From assembly GCA_021107945.1 (NCBI GenBank), contig JAIORV010000118.1, positions 1 to 34,264 on the forward strand: DNA of 34,264 nucleotides, read 5' to 3'. Positions 18,101-27,096 of the stretch are shown here, in pieces; positions within the stretch are counted from its first letter, which is position 1; each line of letters begins with the position of its first letter. A program made the position numbers and the translations under genes. Below the pieces are notes generated by a model. The model was not told where the DNA came from and did not search any database. It saw nothing but the letters and a program-made list of their open reading frames with translations. This stretch comes from Vulcanimicrobiota bacterium (GTDB lineage: Bacteria > Vulcanimicrobiota > JAJTBE01).

Positions 18101-18636
18101 GAGCGGGGGCGGTATCCAGGAGGGTGCTGGGCATTACCGTCTTCAGCGGCATGTTGGCGGCTACCTCTCTGGGAGTTTTTTTCATACCTCTTTTGTATGT
18201 CTTGATTCAGGGATTGGTAAACCGTTTAACGAAGAAGCCTGACAAAATTTCCAAAGATAAACCCGGGGATATTCCAGAAAAGAAGTCTCTGCACAAACCT
18301 GCAAAACCTGCAATCAACAATGATGTAAAAGTACAAAAAGAAAAACCTGCAAAGGTCTCCCGGAGTGACAAATCTCCTGATAAGCCTGCAAAACCTGCAG
18401 TCAGCGATGATGTAAAAGTACAAAAGGAAAAACCTGCAAAGGTCTCCCAGAGTGACAAATCTCCTGATAAGCCTGCAAAATCTGCAGTCAGCGATGATGT
18501 AAAAGTACAAAAGGAAAAACCTGCAAAGGTCTCCCGGAGCGACAAGTCTCCTGATAAGCCTGCAAAACTTGCAGTCAGTGAAAAAGTGAAAGGACAGGTT
18601 GATGAACCGACAAAGATCTTACCGAGCGAGGAATGA
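15124..18636 (+). CDS. RND multidrug efflux pump (HAE-1 / AcrB type) with repeat tail
   Basis: Predicted protein of 1170 residues; GTG start overlapping the previous stop, with GGAGG upstream. It is a proton-driven exporter in the inner membrane. Family marks: N-terminal [20 protein letters not shown], paired aspartates Asp408-Asp409 of transmembrane helix 4 ([14 protein letters not shown]), Lys939 in helix 10 ([16 protein letters not shown]), and [14 protein letters not shown] opening the second half. AcrB-type pumps end near 1040-1050; this one continues for about 120 residues in a Lys/Pro/Ala/Ser-rich cytoplasmic tail built from a 29-residue tandem repeat. Drug specificity cannot be read. 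Confidence 0.95.
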   Translation: MAKFFIHRPVFATVIALIILIAGGLCIAILPVAQFPNIAPPTIQVQINYPGANTETVAESIAIPVEEEVNGADNMIYMSSTSTSDGRYVLTCTFSVGTDLDMANVDVNNRVNKAMAKLPSEALDQGITIKKQSPNMLMVISLYSPNKTYDNIFLSNYASIQMVDTIARTKGVGNTQIVGQRDYSMRLWVDPEKMSKLGVSSSDIVQVVNEQNILAPAGSVGQPPTTPGTDFQYTVNVQGRLRDVEEFKNIIIRTQPDGSILRMRDIARVELAAQYYTSFGRLDNYPAVLMLVYQQPEANAIKTAESIRKLLKEMGKNMPPGLEYEITLDTTDFVKDSIKEVLDALRDAIILVLIVVLVFLGSFRATLIPMLAVPVSLVGAFIVFKILGFSINTLSLFAIVLAVGIVVDDAIVVVEAVTSHLEKGLSPTEATEKAMAEVSGPVVAIAFVLCAVFVPVAFMGGITGQLYRQFALTLSASVLFSALIALTLTPALCRLILRPQAQKKGLFDKLFDIFNRIFGAITSLYTRIVRMMLGKALIVFLLILFAIWGGAAFLLEKLPTEFVPNEDQGYLFIAMTLPDGASLERTKKLSERTEKFLTKLPGVQRVMTLGGLNLLSGTFNSNTCSIGCLLEPWDERTTPETRIKTLVNRIQQEINTYPEAIGIAFVPPPIPGLGTAGGFQFELQDRESHTLDELDETTRKFLAAARKKPDLSGLSASFRNTVPQLNLELDRDKARKMGVPINTVFESLQIFLGGLPINDFNLFDRTYKVVVQAEPEFRMDAESIGKLHVRSTNGKMIPLSTLTTVEEGAGPTLIQRYNMYRTAEINGSAARGFSSGQAMDTMESLAKHELPKGYGYQWTGTAYQEKMTGSSQILIFVLAIVFVFLFLAAQYESWAVPFSILMGLPIGIFGAFLATYLLHLTNNVYTQIGLIMLLGLAAKNAILIVEFAKERYELQGMSLVDAAVEGAKVRFRPIIMTSFAFILGVIPLVIATGAGAVSRRVLGITVFSGMLAATSLGVFFIPLLYVLIQGLVNRLTKKPDKISKDKPGDIPEKKSLHKPAKPAINNDVKVQKEKPAKVSRSDKSPDKPAKPAVSDDVKVQKEKPAKVSQSDKSPDKPAKSAVSDDVKVQKEKPAKVSRSDKSPDKPAKLAVSEKVKGQVDEPTKILPSEE
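18304..18636. repeat. 87-bp in-frame tandem repeat in the RND pump tail
   Basis: Nearly identical 87-base units lie at 18304-18390, 18391-18477 and 18478-18564, with a diverged fourth start from 18565. Each encodes 29 residues of the form [18 protein letters not shown] followed by [11 protein letters not shown]. The copies differ at few bases, which points to recent expansion or gene conversion. Confidence 0.95.
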
Positions 18637-20107
18637 AAGATCTTTTCTTGCGATAATTCTATCAGCCCACAGGCAGGTTCTTTTTATTTTCACGATTATA
18701 CTGTTCCTGTCGCTCTTTCTCGTATCCTGCAGGGAAGATCCCAAATATAAAAGACCGCCGGTTCCCGTTCCGACTTCCTATCGCGGCTATTCTGAAGGTG
18801 CTTTATATAATATGGCTCCTTCCGGGTTGAATACTACATTGGGCGACCTGTTCTGGTGGGAGCTGCTTCAAGATGATGCATTGAAAGACCTGATTCAAAC
18901 CGCCATAAAACAAAACTACGATGTGCGGTTAGCTGTGGAACGGATCCAGGAGGCTCGGGCAAATGTGGGAATTTACAGATCGAGTCAGTTTCCGCAAGTT
19001 ACCGGTACCGCCAATTATAAAACCGAGAAGATCTCCAGCGCGGAATCGACTCAAGTTCTTTCGGAATTACCGGATTCGATGCATTCTTTCAGCGCTTCTT
19101 TGCAGGCTGTTTTTGAGTTGGACTTCTGGGGGCGTCTCAGGAAATCCACGGAGGCAGCCAAGTATCAACTATTGGCAACCGAGGAAGCAAAGAATACGGT
19201 ATTGATGACTCTTGTAGGCGAAGTTACCTCCAGCTATTTTTATCTCCTGGAATTGGATATGGAGAAGGAAATATGTGAAAAGACTCTGAAATCCAGAGAG
19301 GAGTCCCTGAAGCTGGTAAAAACCCGGGAGAAGGGCGGAGTGGCGACAATGCTGGATGTGGATCAATCGCAGGGCCTTGTTTATTCGGCGCAAAAAGCCA
19401 AGACAGGGACAGAGCAACTCATTGCCCAGCAGGAAAACTATATCAACTTTCTACTGGGCAGGAACCCGCAGACCGTTCTCCGGGGAAAGAAGACTCTTGT
19501 CCAGCAGATAAAGGAGCCTCCATTGCCGCCGGGATTACCCTCATCCCTCCTTGAGTCTCGTCCAGACATTAGAATGGCGGAACAACAACTTATCGCCTCC
19601 AACATCGAGATTGGCGTGGCAAGAGCCGCCTATTTTCCACAGGTCACCCTGACCGGCGCCAGAGGAGTAAGAAGCAAGGACCTCACGGATCTGTTTACTA
19701 ACCCCGGTAACACATGGATTTTCCAACCCCAGATAACAGTCCCTATCTTTAATGGGGGTCGGATTCGCTCGCAGGTGAAGGTGGCGGAGTCTCAAAAACG
19801 CCAGGCGATAATACAATATGAAAAGACAGTGCAAAATGCCTTCAGGGAAGTGTCGGATGCGCTAATAGGCTATTCCAGGAAGCGGGAATTCAGAGTTCAA
19901 TCAGAGGCGCTGACAGCCACACTGAAGGATCAATCAAGATTATCCAACCTGCGTTATGAGGCGGGCGTAACAAGCTACCTTGAGGTTTTGGACACGGAAC
20001 GGCAGTATTTCGAATCAGAACTGGAGCTTTCCAAGGCACGACTGGATGAGCTTTTGTATGTCATCAAGCTTTACAAGGCGCTGGGTGGAGGATGGAAACA
20101 AAAATAG
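18602..20107 (+). CDS. RND outer-membrane channel lipoprotein (NodT/OprM family)
   Basis: Predicted protein of 501 residues. The ATG at 18602 follows AAGGA by 7 bases and overlaps the pump gene by 35 bases; a TTG directly before it is less likely. A long N-terminal segment ends in the lipobox LVSC (Cys43), so it should be a lipoprotein. Then the family pattern of TolC-like channels: [64 protein letters not shown], and [18 protein letters not shown]. Length matches OprM-like proteins. It completes the tripartite export system. Confidence 0.95.
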   Translation: MNRQRSYRARNERSFLAIILSAHRQVLFIFTIILFLSLFLVSCREDPKYKRPPVPVPTSYRGYSEGALYNMAPSGLNTTLGDLFWWELLQDDALKDLIQTAIKQNYDVRLAVERIQEARANVGIYRSSQFPQVTGTANYKTEKISSAESTQVLSELPDSMHSFSASLQAVFELDFWGRLRKSTEAAKYQLLATEEAKNTVLMTLVGEVTSSYFYLLELDMEKEICEKTLKSREESLKLVKTREKGGVATMLDVDQSQGLVYSAQKAKTGTEQLIAQQENYINFLLGRNPQTVLRGKKTLVQQIKEPPLPPGLPSSLLESRPDIRMAEQQLIASNIEIGVARAAYFPQVTLTGARGVRSKDLTDLFTNPGNTWIFQPQITVPIFNGGRIRSQVKVAESQKRQAIIQYEKTVQNAFREVSDALIGYSRKREFRVQSEALTATLKDQSRLSNLRYEAGVTSYLEVLDTERQYFESELELSKARLDELLYVIKLYKALGGGWKQK

Positions 20108-20865
20108 CAAATGTTAAGCCCCCCTTGCAGGAGTGGCATTTTGCCGCGAAAATCGAGGCTGGAAGCCTCTCCTATAGTGATGGGTCTGAATAAATACTAA
20201 TAAAATATTCTTTTTTCATTCAAGTAAAAATTCATGCAAGAAAAGAATTTTCTTTCGCAGAAGTTCTGTACTATATTACCAGGTGCTGAATAATTTGGGT
20301 GCACATGTTTCCTGTCAAAAATATTTATTGCTATTCAGATCCCACCGCCATGTCATCCTGAGCGGAATACGATCTCTTAATTTATTGGATAAGCTTTGGT
20401 AAGAACGGATTTTACTTACCTCCGATGTATTAATCAGCGAAGGATCTCTTCTGTGGCAACGATCTCCTTCAAGCATAGGTTCAAGAGATTCTTCGCTGTG
20501 TAAATCCCTGGACACAAGATAATCGCGTCTTTGAGAAAATCATCGGAGTCAAGTAATTCATTCGTGATCCGCTCAGAATGACATACTCAAGTCTTTCTTG
20601 ATTCGCTCAGAATTACAAGAAGCCCCGGGGGATTGAATAATTAAGCCTGAACCTTTGACAAAAAGTAAATGCACCCGAATAATTTCTTAATTAGTATTAT
20701 AAAAAAGTGAAGGATATTGTGCTAATCTGGAGTATAGAATCAAAGGATTAATACCGGAGGTAAAATCCGTTTTAAAAAACCATCAGGTCTTTATTTTTTT
20801 TACCTTATTATCTTTGTGAAATAATAATTCACCAAAAAACATCAAAAAGGAGGAAGTGAATCTAT
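20108..20865. other. Gene-free 758-base spacer with REP-like unit and MITE-like element
   Basis: 20125-20176 is a GTAGGAG-type unit in reverse orientation, with stems TGGCATTTTGCCG and AGGCTGGAAGCCT. 20292-20684 is a MITE-like element listed separately. 20690-20865 is AT-rich leader of the glutamate dehydrogenase gene; it ends in AAAAAGGAGGAAG at 20847-20858. No open frame in either strand looks like a gene. Confidence 0.7.
20292..20684. mobile_element. MITE-like repeat element, copy 1
   Basis: About 393 bases, with imperfect terminal inverted repeats. The left end is AATTTGGGTGCA, then a short variable stretch, then TGTCAAA (20292-20319). The right end, read on the minus strand, is AATTATTCGGGTGCA, then a short stretch, then TTTTTGTCAAA (20654-20684). 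The interior holds several CTGAGCGGATC / GATCCGCTCAGAATGAC strings and no reading frame. At least 220 bases of the right part recur, inverted, at 34044-34264. The features fit a non-autonomous element, but no transposase or clear target duplication is visible. Confidence 0.6.
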
Positions 20866-22137
20866 ATGGTTACTGTAGAGAAAAAAGAAACTAAACACTT
20901 GGACGCCTGGGAGATGGCTGTATCTCAGTTGGAAGAAGTTGCAGAGTTGATTGATCTTGACCCCAATATAGTTGAGATCCTTTCAAAGTGCAAAAGAGAG
21001 CTTACCGTTAATTTCCCGGTAAGGATGGACGATCAATCGGTCAAAGTATTCACAGGTTTCAGGATTCAGCACAATGATGTCAGGGGCCCTTCCAAGGGAG
21101 GATTAAGGTATGCACCCTCGGTCTATAAGGGAGAGGTAATGGCTCTTGCAATGTGGATGACGTGGAAATGCGCCGTTGTTGGAATTCCTTATGGTGGTGC
21201 AAAAGGTGGAGTAATTTGCAATACCAAAGAGATGTCAATGGGCGAGTTAGAGCGTATGACACGCCGTTTTGCCTCGGAGATTAGCATTATCATCGGCCCG
21301 GAAAAAGATATTCCTGCGCCCGATGTTTATACCAATCCCCAGGTTATGGCATGGATTATGGACACTTACAGTATGATCAAGGGTTATTCGGTACCCGGCG
21401 TTGTAACCGGTAAACCTATTACACTCGGAGGATCACTGGGCAGAAATGAAGCCACGGCAACGGGTTGTATTTATACGATTGAAGATGCCGCCAGGAAGAT
21501 TGGCTTGAATCTTAAAGGCTCAACTGCAGTTGTTCAGGGATATGGAAACGCCGGAGCAATCGCCGCAAGATTGCTATTCGAGAGAGGATGCAAGATAATA
21601 GGTGTGTCCGACTCAAGGGGCGGAATATTTAATCCCGAAGGATTCGATCCAAACAAGGTGATGGATCACAAGAAAGAAACCGGAACGGTGGTTGGGTATC
21701 CCGGAACCAGGAAAATAACGAACAGCGAGCTTCTCGAGCTTGAATGCGATATACTTGTACCGGCTGCACTCGAAGGAGTTATTACTGAAGAAAATGCTGA
21801 CAACATTAAGACAAAGATAGTTGCAGAGGCTGCAAATGGACCTACAACTCCCAAAGCCGACAAAATACTCTTCAGAAAAGGTATTATGGTGATTCCTGAC
21901 ATCCTGGCAAACGCCGGTGGAGTTACAGTGAGCTATTTCGAATGGGTACAGTCGGAAACGGCTCTGTTCTGGGACGAGAAGGAAGTCAACACCAAGCTTC
22001 GCAATATTATGGACAGGGCATTCAACAATGTGTTCGAAATTCGTGAAGAACATAAATGCAATATGAGAACCGCGGCATACATATTGGCTATTGAAAGAGT
22101 GTCTGAAGCCTACAAATTAAGAGGAATTTTCCCCTAA
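20866..22137 (+). CDS. gdhA: Glutamate dehydrogenase
   Basis: Predicted protein of 423 residues; ATG with a strong AGGAGG. It interconverts glutamate with 2-oxoglutarate and ammonium in the cytosol using NAD(P). Family marks: VFTGFRIQHNDVRGPSKGGL (substrate lysines, including Lys77), GIPYGGAKGG with Lys113, PAPDV with Asp153, and the dinucleotide-binding GYGNAG (225-230), then PAALEGVI and NAGGVTVSYFEW. Length fits the hexameric 410-450-residue class. Cofactor choice cannot be settled by eye. It has a long leader and its own terminator, so it is probably monocistronic. It stands next to the glutamate-synthase-like cluster. Confidence 0.96.
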   Translation: MVTVEKKETKHLDAWEMAVSQLEEVAELIDLDPNIVEILSKCKRELTVNFPVRMDDQSVKVFTGFRIQHNDVRGPSKGGLRYAPSVYKGEVMALAMWMTWKCAVVGIPYGGAKGGVICNTKEMSMGELERMTRRFASEISIIIGPEKDIPAPDVYTNPQVMAWIMDTYSMIKGYSVPGVVTGKPITLGGSLGRNEATATGCIYTIEDAARKIGLNLKGSTAVVQGYGNAGAIAARLLFERGCKIIGVSDSRGGIFNPEGFDPNKVMDHKKETGTVVGYPGTRKITNSELLELECDILVPAALEGVITEENADNIKTKIVAEAANGPTTPKADKILFRKGIMVIPDILANAGGVTVSYFEWVQSETALFWDEKEVNTKLRNIMDRAFNNVFEIREEHKCNMRTAAYILAIERVSEAYKLRGIFP

Positions 22138-22160
22138 ATGTTATTAAACATAACAATTCA

Positions 22161-22190
22161 AATCCCGGGGGCGGCAGTCCCCGGGATTTT
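22161..22190 (+). terminator. Rho-independent terminator after glutamate dehydrogenase
   Basis: A perfect 10-bp stem AATCCCGGGG (22161-22170) and CCCCGGGATT (22179-22188), with an 8-base loop, followed by TTTTCATTT. It lies 24 bases after the stop and separates gdhA from the redox operon. Confidence 0.93.
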
Positions 22191-22290
22191 CATTTATAAA
22201 CATTGAAATATTTTTATATAACCAAGGATTTCCACTCTCTATGTCTAAAAGATTATTATAGGTTGTGTCTCAGGAAGAGGTGGGGTAGAA

Positions 22291-22740
22291 GTGGATATAG
22301 ATAAAATTATTGATGAAAATAAAGGCTTGAAAATCCCCCTGATACCTGTGCTTTTAAAAATCCAGGAAATTGAAGGATTTTTATCGGAATCGACTATACG
22401 GCATGTATCCAGAAGACTCTCAATTCCTCTATCACAAGTTTTTGGCGTTGCCACTTTCTATTCGGCTTTCAATCTCAAGCCAAGCGGGGTCAACAAAATT
22501 TGTCTCTGCGAGGGTACCGCCTGTCATGTCAAGGGTTCAACCAGGATAAGAGAAAAACTTGAGAGAATCCTGGGCGTGAAGCCCGGAGAAACTACAAAAG
22601 ATGGAATTTTTACATTCACAACGATAAATTGTATGGGTGCATGCGCAATGGGTCCGATTATGAAAATAGGCACCGAATATTTTGGTAAAATGACGCCCGG
22701 CAAGGTTGATTCGATTATCAAAGAATACATTTCACCTTGA
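22291..22740 (+). CDS. NuoE/HydC-like thioredoxin-fold [2Fe-2S] subunit
   Basis: Predicted protein of 149 residues; GTG start, with GGTGGGG about 5 bases before it. A helical N-terminal half (IPVLLKIQEIEGFLSES, then FGVATFYSAF) leads into a thioredoxin-like ferredoxin whose four ligands are visible: Cys73 and Cys78 (CEGTAC), Cys114 and Cys118 (CMGAC). In complex I and in HydABC-type enzymes this subunit passes electrons beside the NADH/FMN subunit. It is the first gene of a five-gene run. Without the membrane subunits of complex I nearby, a soluble HydC/Bfu-type role is more likely (inference). Confidence 0.93.
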   Translation: MDIDKIIDENKGLKIPLIPVLLKIQEIEGFLSESTIRHVSRRLSIPLSQVFGVATFYSAFNLKPSGVNKICLCEGTACHVKGSTRIREKLERILGVKPGETTKDGIFTFTTINCMGACAMGPIMKIGTEYFGKMTPGKVDSIIKEYISP

Positions 22741-22775
22741 TTTTGATTTAATAAACTTGGGTGGAGGAATTCCTT

Positions 22776-24635
22776 ATGGTCAAGATAAAAAGTCCGGAAG
22801 ATCTCGCATCCCTCACTGCAAAGTTGCAAAAGGAAAAAAATACAGAAGAAATCTGCATAACAGTCTGTATGGGGCCTGGCTGTCTTACATGCGGCTCACA
22901 AAAGGTGCTTGAATCGCTTAAAGAGGAAATAAAAAAGAGAGACCTGCAAGAAAAGGTGCAGATAAAAGAGACCGGTTGTCACGGATTCTGCCAGAAAGGG
23001 CCGATCTTACTTATCAAGCCGGCGGGGATCTTCTATCAGCAAGTTATAAAAAGAGATATTCCTGAAATAATTACCGAAACAATCATCAACAACAGAATAG
23101 TGGAAAGGCTTCTTTATGTTGATCCCATTTTGAACAGTAAGATAATCAAGGAAAAGGATGTCCCTTTCTATAAGAGTCAATACAGGCTGGTGTTTGGTGA
23201 TAATAGCTTGATTGATCCCCATAAAATAGATGATTATATAAGCCTGGGCGGTTACTCCGCTCTTGCAAAGGCTCTTTTCGAAATGACTCCGGTGCAAGTG
23301 ATGGAGGAAATCAAGAATTCCGGTCTCAGGGGTAGGGGAGGTGGAGGATTTCACACTGGAAGGAAGTGGGAATCCTGCAGGAATGCCCCGTCTCCCGACG
23401 GTGTCCGGTATGTTATTTGTAATGCTGATGAAGGCGACCCGGGAGCATTTATGGATCGTGGTCTCCTTGAGGGAAATCCCCACAGGGTAATTGAAGGCAT
23501 GATTATTGGAGCCTATGCGATAAGTTCTAATGAAGGCTATGCCTATGTAAGAAATGAGTACCCTCTCGCCGTGGCAAATCTGAATATTGCCCTGGAGCTT
23601 GCCAGGGAATATGGACTGCTGGGTAAGGACATAATGGGATCGGGATTTGACTTCGACATACTTGTTGTTCAGGGTGGAGGAGCGTTTGTATGCGGCGAAT
23701 CCACAGCCCTTATGGCTTCGATTGAGGGAAAGAGGGGGGAACCCAGACCGAAGCACATACATACATCTGAAAGGGGACTATGGAATAAGCCAACCGCTCT
23801 GAATAACGTGGAAACATGGGCAAATGTTCCCATAATAATAAAAAAAGGGGCTGAATGGTTTTCACAGATTGGCACCGAAAGGAGCAAAGGTACAAAGATA
23901 TTCTCCCTGGTGGGTAAAATTAACAATACAGGACTTGTGGAAGTGCCTATGGGAATTTCCCTCAGGGATATAGTCTATAAGATCGGTGGAGGAATCCCTG
24001 ACGGAAAGAAGTTCAAGGCTATACAGACAGGAGGACCTTCAGGCGGATGCCTTCCGGAAGAACTCCTGGATCTTCCCGTGGATTTTGATGAATTGACCAA
24101 GGTTGGCTCAATGATGGGATCCGGCGGGATGATCGTGATGGATGAAAACACATGTATGGTTGATATTGCCAAGTATTTCCTGAAATTTCTCAGAGACGAA
24201 TCTTGCGGTAAATGTGTCCCATGCCGCGAGGGTTTGAAGAGAATGGTACAAATTATCGAGGATATAACCGAAGGAAAGGGAGAGCCAGGTCACCTGGAAT
24301 TACTTGAAGAACTGACTCAGACTGTGAAAGAAGCTTCTCTTTGCGGGCTTGGAAAGACGGCTCCCAATCCGGTTCTCTCGACAATCAGATATTTCAGAGA
24401 TGAGTATGAAGCTCACATAATGGATAAAAAATGCCCCGCCCTTGTGTGTAAGAATTTAATTGAATATAGCATTGATGAATTACTTTGTACCGGGTGTGGC
24501 TCCTGTAAGAGGGCATGCCCTGTTATGGCTATATCGGGTGAGAAACTATACCCTCATACTCTTGATATGGAGAAATGTATAAAATGCGGGATCTGCCTGG
24601 AAAAATGCCCATTTGATGCAATCAAAATCTCTTGA
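22776..24635 (+). CDS. NuoF/HydB-like NADH/FMN/Fe-S subunit
   Basis: Predicted protein of 619 residues from the ATG at 22776, with GGAGG 8 bases upstream; the GTG at 22761 is the less likely start. Parts in order: an N-terminal thioredoxin-like ferredoxin (Cys31, Cys36, Cys68, Cys72); the FMN/NADH-binding core (GLRGRGGGGFHTGRKWE, CNADEGDPGAFMDR); the N3-type [4Fe-4S] site SCGKCVPC (Cys477, 480, 483) with Cys523; and a C-terminal two-cluster ferredoxin (Cys571, 574, 577, 581 and Cys601, 604, 607, 611). The extra N- and C-terminal Fe-S domains separate it from complex I NuoF and match HydB/HndC-type subunits of bifurcating enzymes. It should be the NADH site of the complex. Confidence 0.95.
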   Translation: MVKIKSPEDLASLTAKLQKEKNTEEICITVCMGPGCLTCGSQKVLESLKEEIKKRDLQEKVQIKETGCHGFCQKGPILLIKPAGIFYQQVIKRDIPEIITETIINNRIVERLLYVDPILNSKIIKEKDVPFYKSQYRLVFGDNSLIDPHKIDDYISLGGYSALAKALFEMTPVQVMEEIKNSGLRGRGGGGFHTGRKWESCRNAPSPDGVRYVICNADEGDPGAFMDRGLLEGNPHRVIEGMIIGAYAISSNEGYAYVRNEYPLAVANLNIALELAREYGLLGKDIMGSGFDFDILVVQGGGAFVCGESTALMASIEGKRGEPRPKHIHTSERGLWNKPTALNNVETWANVPIIIKKGAEWFSQIGTERSKGTKIFSLVGKINNTGLVEVPMGISLRDIVYKIGGGIPDGKKFKAIQTGGPSGGCLPEELLDLPVDFDELTKVGSMMGSGGMIVMDENTCMVDIAKYFLKFLRDESCGKCVPCREGLKRMVQIIEDITEGKGEPGHLELLEELTQTVKEASLCGLGKTAPNPVLSTIRYFRDEYEAHIMDKKCPALVCKNLIEYSIDELLCTGCGSCKRACPVMAISGEKLYPHTLDMEKCIKCGICLEKCPFDAIKIS

Positions 24636-24695
24636 TGAATAGATAGAGGATTCCGCTATTGCAATATTATTCAATCGAAAAGGTAGGCTTCAAAA

Positions 24696-25385
24696 ATGCC
24701 GTTTAAAAGTACTGATGAGAATATCACCGGGGGAAAGGATTTTCCTGATTTGTATTATGAGGAAGACAACCTTGTCAGTCTTACAATTGACAGACAGAAA
24801 GTAAGAGTGGAAAAGGGCATGACCATACTGGAAGCGGCCAGGTGGATGGGCATTAAGATTCCCACCCTCTGTTATCATGAAGGTCTTACTCCCTGGGGAG
24901 GTTGTCGTCTCTGTGTTGTGGAGGTAATAAAAAGGGGGCGGAGTAAGCTGGAGGCTTCATGCACTTATCCTGTCGCAGAGGGAATACAAGTCAAAACTAA
25001 TTCAGAGAAAGTTCAGAAGACCCGCCGGATGATCGTGGAACTTCTCATCTCAAGCTGTCCCAATTCAAGAACCCTGCAAGATCTCGCTTCCGGTATGGGA
25101 ATCACAGAAATAAGGTTCAAGATGGAAGATAACGACTGCATATTGTGCGGTCTGTGCGTCCGGATGTGCAAGGAGCAGATGATGTCAGGGGGAATCGGCT
25201 TTATTAACCGGGGAGCAAAGAGAGAAGTCTCAACTCCTTTTCACAAGAGTTCGGAAATATGTCGCGGGTGCGGAGCGTGTATGTATATATGTCCCGTTGT
25301 TACGCTCCAGTGCCGGGGACGCAGGGAACCCGGCGATCTCTGCAATGCATGCATCAATGTCTGTCCCACGGATTTCGGCTTCTAA
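24696..25385 (+). CDS. NuoG/HydA N-terminus-like Fe-S subunit, no H-cluster domain
   Basis: Predicted protein of 229 residues; ATG at 24696, with AAAGGTAGG about 9 bases upstream. Residues 27-100 form a plant-type [2Fe-2S] domain (Cys59, Cys70, Cys73, Cys89). The next segment keeps LLISSC and TLQDLA but lacks the His and most Cys of the usual His/Cys cluster. Two [4Fe-4S] sites follow (Cys148, 151, 154, 158 and Cys189, 192, 195, 199). The last 25 residues add Cys206, 216, 219 and 223, possibly a further cluster or a docking patch. The hydrogenase H-cluster domain is absent, so this is an electron conduit, probably between the NuoF-like subunit and the FMN protein encoded next. Confidence 0.9.
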   Translation: MPFKSTDENITGGKDFPDLYYEEDNLVSLTIDRQKVRVEKGMTILEAARWMGIKIPTLCYHEGLTPWGGCRLCVVEVIKRGRSKLEASCTYPVAEGIQVKTNSEKVQKTRRMIVELLISSCPNSRTLQDLASGMGITEIRFKMEDNDCILCGLCVRMCKEQMMSGGIGFINRGAKREVSTPFHKSSEICRGCGACMYICPVVTLQCRGRREPGDLCNACINVCPTDFGF

Positions 25386-25470
25386 AATATTTTTACTCGT
25401 GAATAGTGTGATGGCATAATAATCTATTTATTATTAAGTCAGATCTATAAAAATTTGTAGGAGGAGTACA

Positions 25471-27048
25471 ATGGTTCTTTCAAAATTAAACGCCACTTCA
25501 GCAACTCTGACAAAAAACAGAACAGGAGAGGATATCTCCCCCTGTAGCGGTATGTGCGTTACATGCGTTGACGGTTGCATTGGGATGTGTGAAATCGGCA
25601 AATCGGCATATCGCGGGCCGGAGATAATATATCCACAACCTTTCGGAATTATCACCACCGCCTCGCAAAAAGCATATCCTATAGATTTCTCCCATTTTAA
25701 TATCAATGGGACCGCTGTGGGAGCGCAAGGAATTGAGGCAGACAGCGATGTGGCGATCTTTCCCAATGTGAACCTCGAGTCCAAACTTGGCAGAGATGGT
25801 GGCATAAAAATGAAGCTTCCATTTGTCATACCGGGGCTGGGATCCACGAATATAGCGAAAAATAACTGGGACGGGCTCGCAATTGGCTCCGCCATTTCCG
25901 GGACAATCCTCACCATTGGAGAAAATGTATGTGGAATGGATGCTAATTCTGTGATTGCTGACGGAAGGGTCGTACATTCGGAAGATCTAGCCAGGAGAGT
26001 AAAACTTTTCAAGGATTGGCAGGAAGATGGATATGGAGCCATTGTTGTCCAGGCGAATGTGGAAGATACACGGCTCCAGGTTCATGAGTATGCCATATCG
26101 GAGCTTGGAGTTGAAGTCGTTGAGTTGAAATGGGGGCAGGGAGCCAAGGATATAGGCGGAGAGGTGAAGATAAGGAATATCGAGAAAGCGAGACTTCTGA
26201 GAAATCGCGGTTATATTGTTCTGCCCGATCCCAGGGATCCTGATGTAGCCGAGGCATTCGCCAAAGGAACATTCAGAGAATTTGAGCGACATTCCAGGGT
26301 GGGCATGGTTACAGAGGAAAGCTTTTTGAAAAGAGCCGAAGAGCTTCGAGAATTGGGAGCGAAATATATATTCTTGAAAACCGGGGCATATCGTCCCGCC
26401 GATCTTGCAAGGGCAATCAAGTATTCATCACTGGCGAAAATTGATTTGCTTACAATTGACGGAGCAGGCGGAGGCACGGGTATGAGCCCATGGAGAATGA
26501 TGAACGAATGGGGAATTCCCACTATTGAATTGATATCGCTTGCATATCAGTACGCGGACCGTCTTGCAAAGAAGGGAGAATATGTACCCGATATTGCCGT
26601 TGCCGGAGGTATTATCCTGGAGGATCAGATTTTAAAGGGACTTGCGCTGGGCGCTCCCTATACTAATTTTGTAGGTATGGCGCGCGCTCCCCTGGCGGCG
26701 GTTATGGTTGCCAAGACCATAGGCGAGAGAATAGAGGTAGGTGATCTGCCGGTCTATATTGAGAGATATGGCAGGTCTGTCGAGGAAATCTTTATCACTG
26801 CAACCGAGTTGAAAAAGAAATACGGTGCTGATTTCAAGAAAATTCCTGCATCTGCAATTGGACTTTACACATATTATGAACGACTTGCGCAGGGGATTCG
26901 ACAATTTATGTGCGGACTCCGGAAATTCAACCTGTCACTTATTTCAAGGGATGATATATGCACCCTCACAAGAGAAGCGGCAGAGGTTTCCGGGATAAAA
27001 TATGTTATGGATGTCGATAGGGAAGAAGTTGACAGAATTCTCGGATAA
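25471..27048 (+). CDS. Glutamate synthase-like FMN-binding protein
   Basis: Predicted protein of 525 residues; ATG with GTAGGAGGAG upstream. The central and C-terminal parts match the FMN-binding barrel of glutamate synthase: a Lys/Tyr region KTGAYRPADLARAI, TIDGAGGGTGMSPWRMMNEWGIPT, and VAGGIILEDQILKGLALGA. The N-terminus carries five closely spaced cysteines (25, 29, 32, 36, 40; CSGMCVTCVDGCIGMC), probably an Fe-S site. The glutaminase domain of large glutamate synthase is missing, and no GltD-type flavoprotein is encoded here; the three preceding subunits may replace it. Whether the product is glutamate is not known. gdhA next door makes nitrogen metabolism plausible. Confidence 0.9.
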   Translation: MVLSKLNATSATLTKNRTGEDISPCSGMCVTCVDGCIGMCEIGKSAYRGPEIIYPQPFGIITTASQKAYPIDFSHFNINGTAVGAQGIEADSDVAIFPNVNLESKLGRDGGIKMKLPFVIPGLGSTNIAKNNWDGLAIGSAISGTILTIGENVCGMDANSVIADGRVVHSEDLARRVKLFKDWQEDGYGAIVVQANVEDTRLQVHEYAISELGVEVVELKWGQGAKDIGGEVKIRNIEKARLLRNRGYIVLPDPRDPDVAEAFAKGTFREFERHSRVGMVTEESFLKRAEELRELGAKYIFLKTGAYRPADLARAIKYSSLAKIDLLTIDGAGGGTGMSPWRMMNEWGIPTIELISLAYQYADRLAKKGEYVPDIAVAGGIILEDQILKGLALGAPYTNFVGMARAPLAAVMVAKTIGERIEVGDLPVYIERYGRSVEEIFITATELKKKYGADFKKIPASAIGLYTYYERLAQGIRQFMCGLRKFNLSLISRDDICTLTREAAEVSGIKYVMDVDREEVDRILG

Positions 27049-27096
27049 TTTTATCTGTAACCATTTGAAAGGGAAGATGAAAGGGGAAGAATTAAT

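Noticed and set aside
18207-18545. A minus-strand frame of 112 residues with internal repeats under the RND pump tail
   Set aside because: It is the mirror image of the in-frame 87-base repeat of the pump gene, whose reading is fixed by the long continuous frame.
20315-20515. A minus-strand frame inside the MITE-like element
   Set aside because: No start signal and no protein pattern; the second copy of the element does not preserve the frame cleanly.
22161-22290. gdhA and the redox genes as one operon
   Set aside because: A perfect 10-bp terminator hairpin with T-run separates them, and the redox operon has its own start region. A functional link stays possible.
22291-25385. Complex I (NADH:quinone oxidoreductase) operon
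   Set aside because: No NuoA-D, H-N or other membrane subunit is present, and the NuoF-like protein has extra Fe-S domains at both ends, typical of soluble HydB/HndC-type enzymes.
24696-25385. [FeFe]-hydrogenase large subunit
   Set aside because: The protein ends after the Fe-S domains; the H-cluster domain and its cysteine motifs are absent, and the next gene is a glutamate synthase-type FMN protein.
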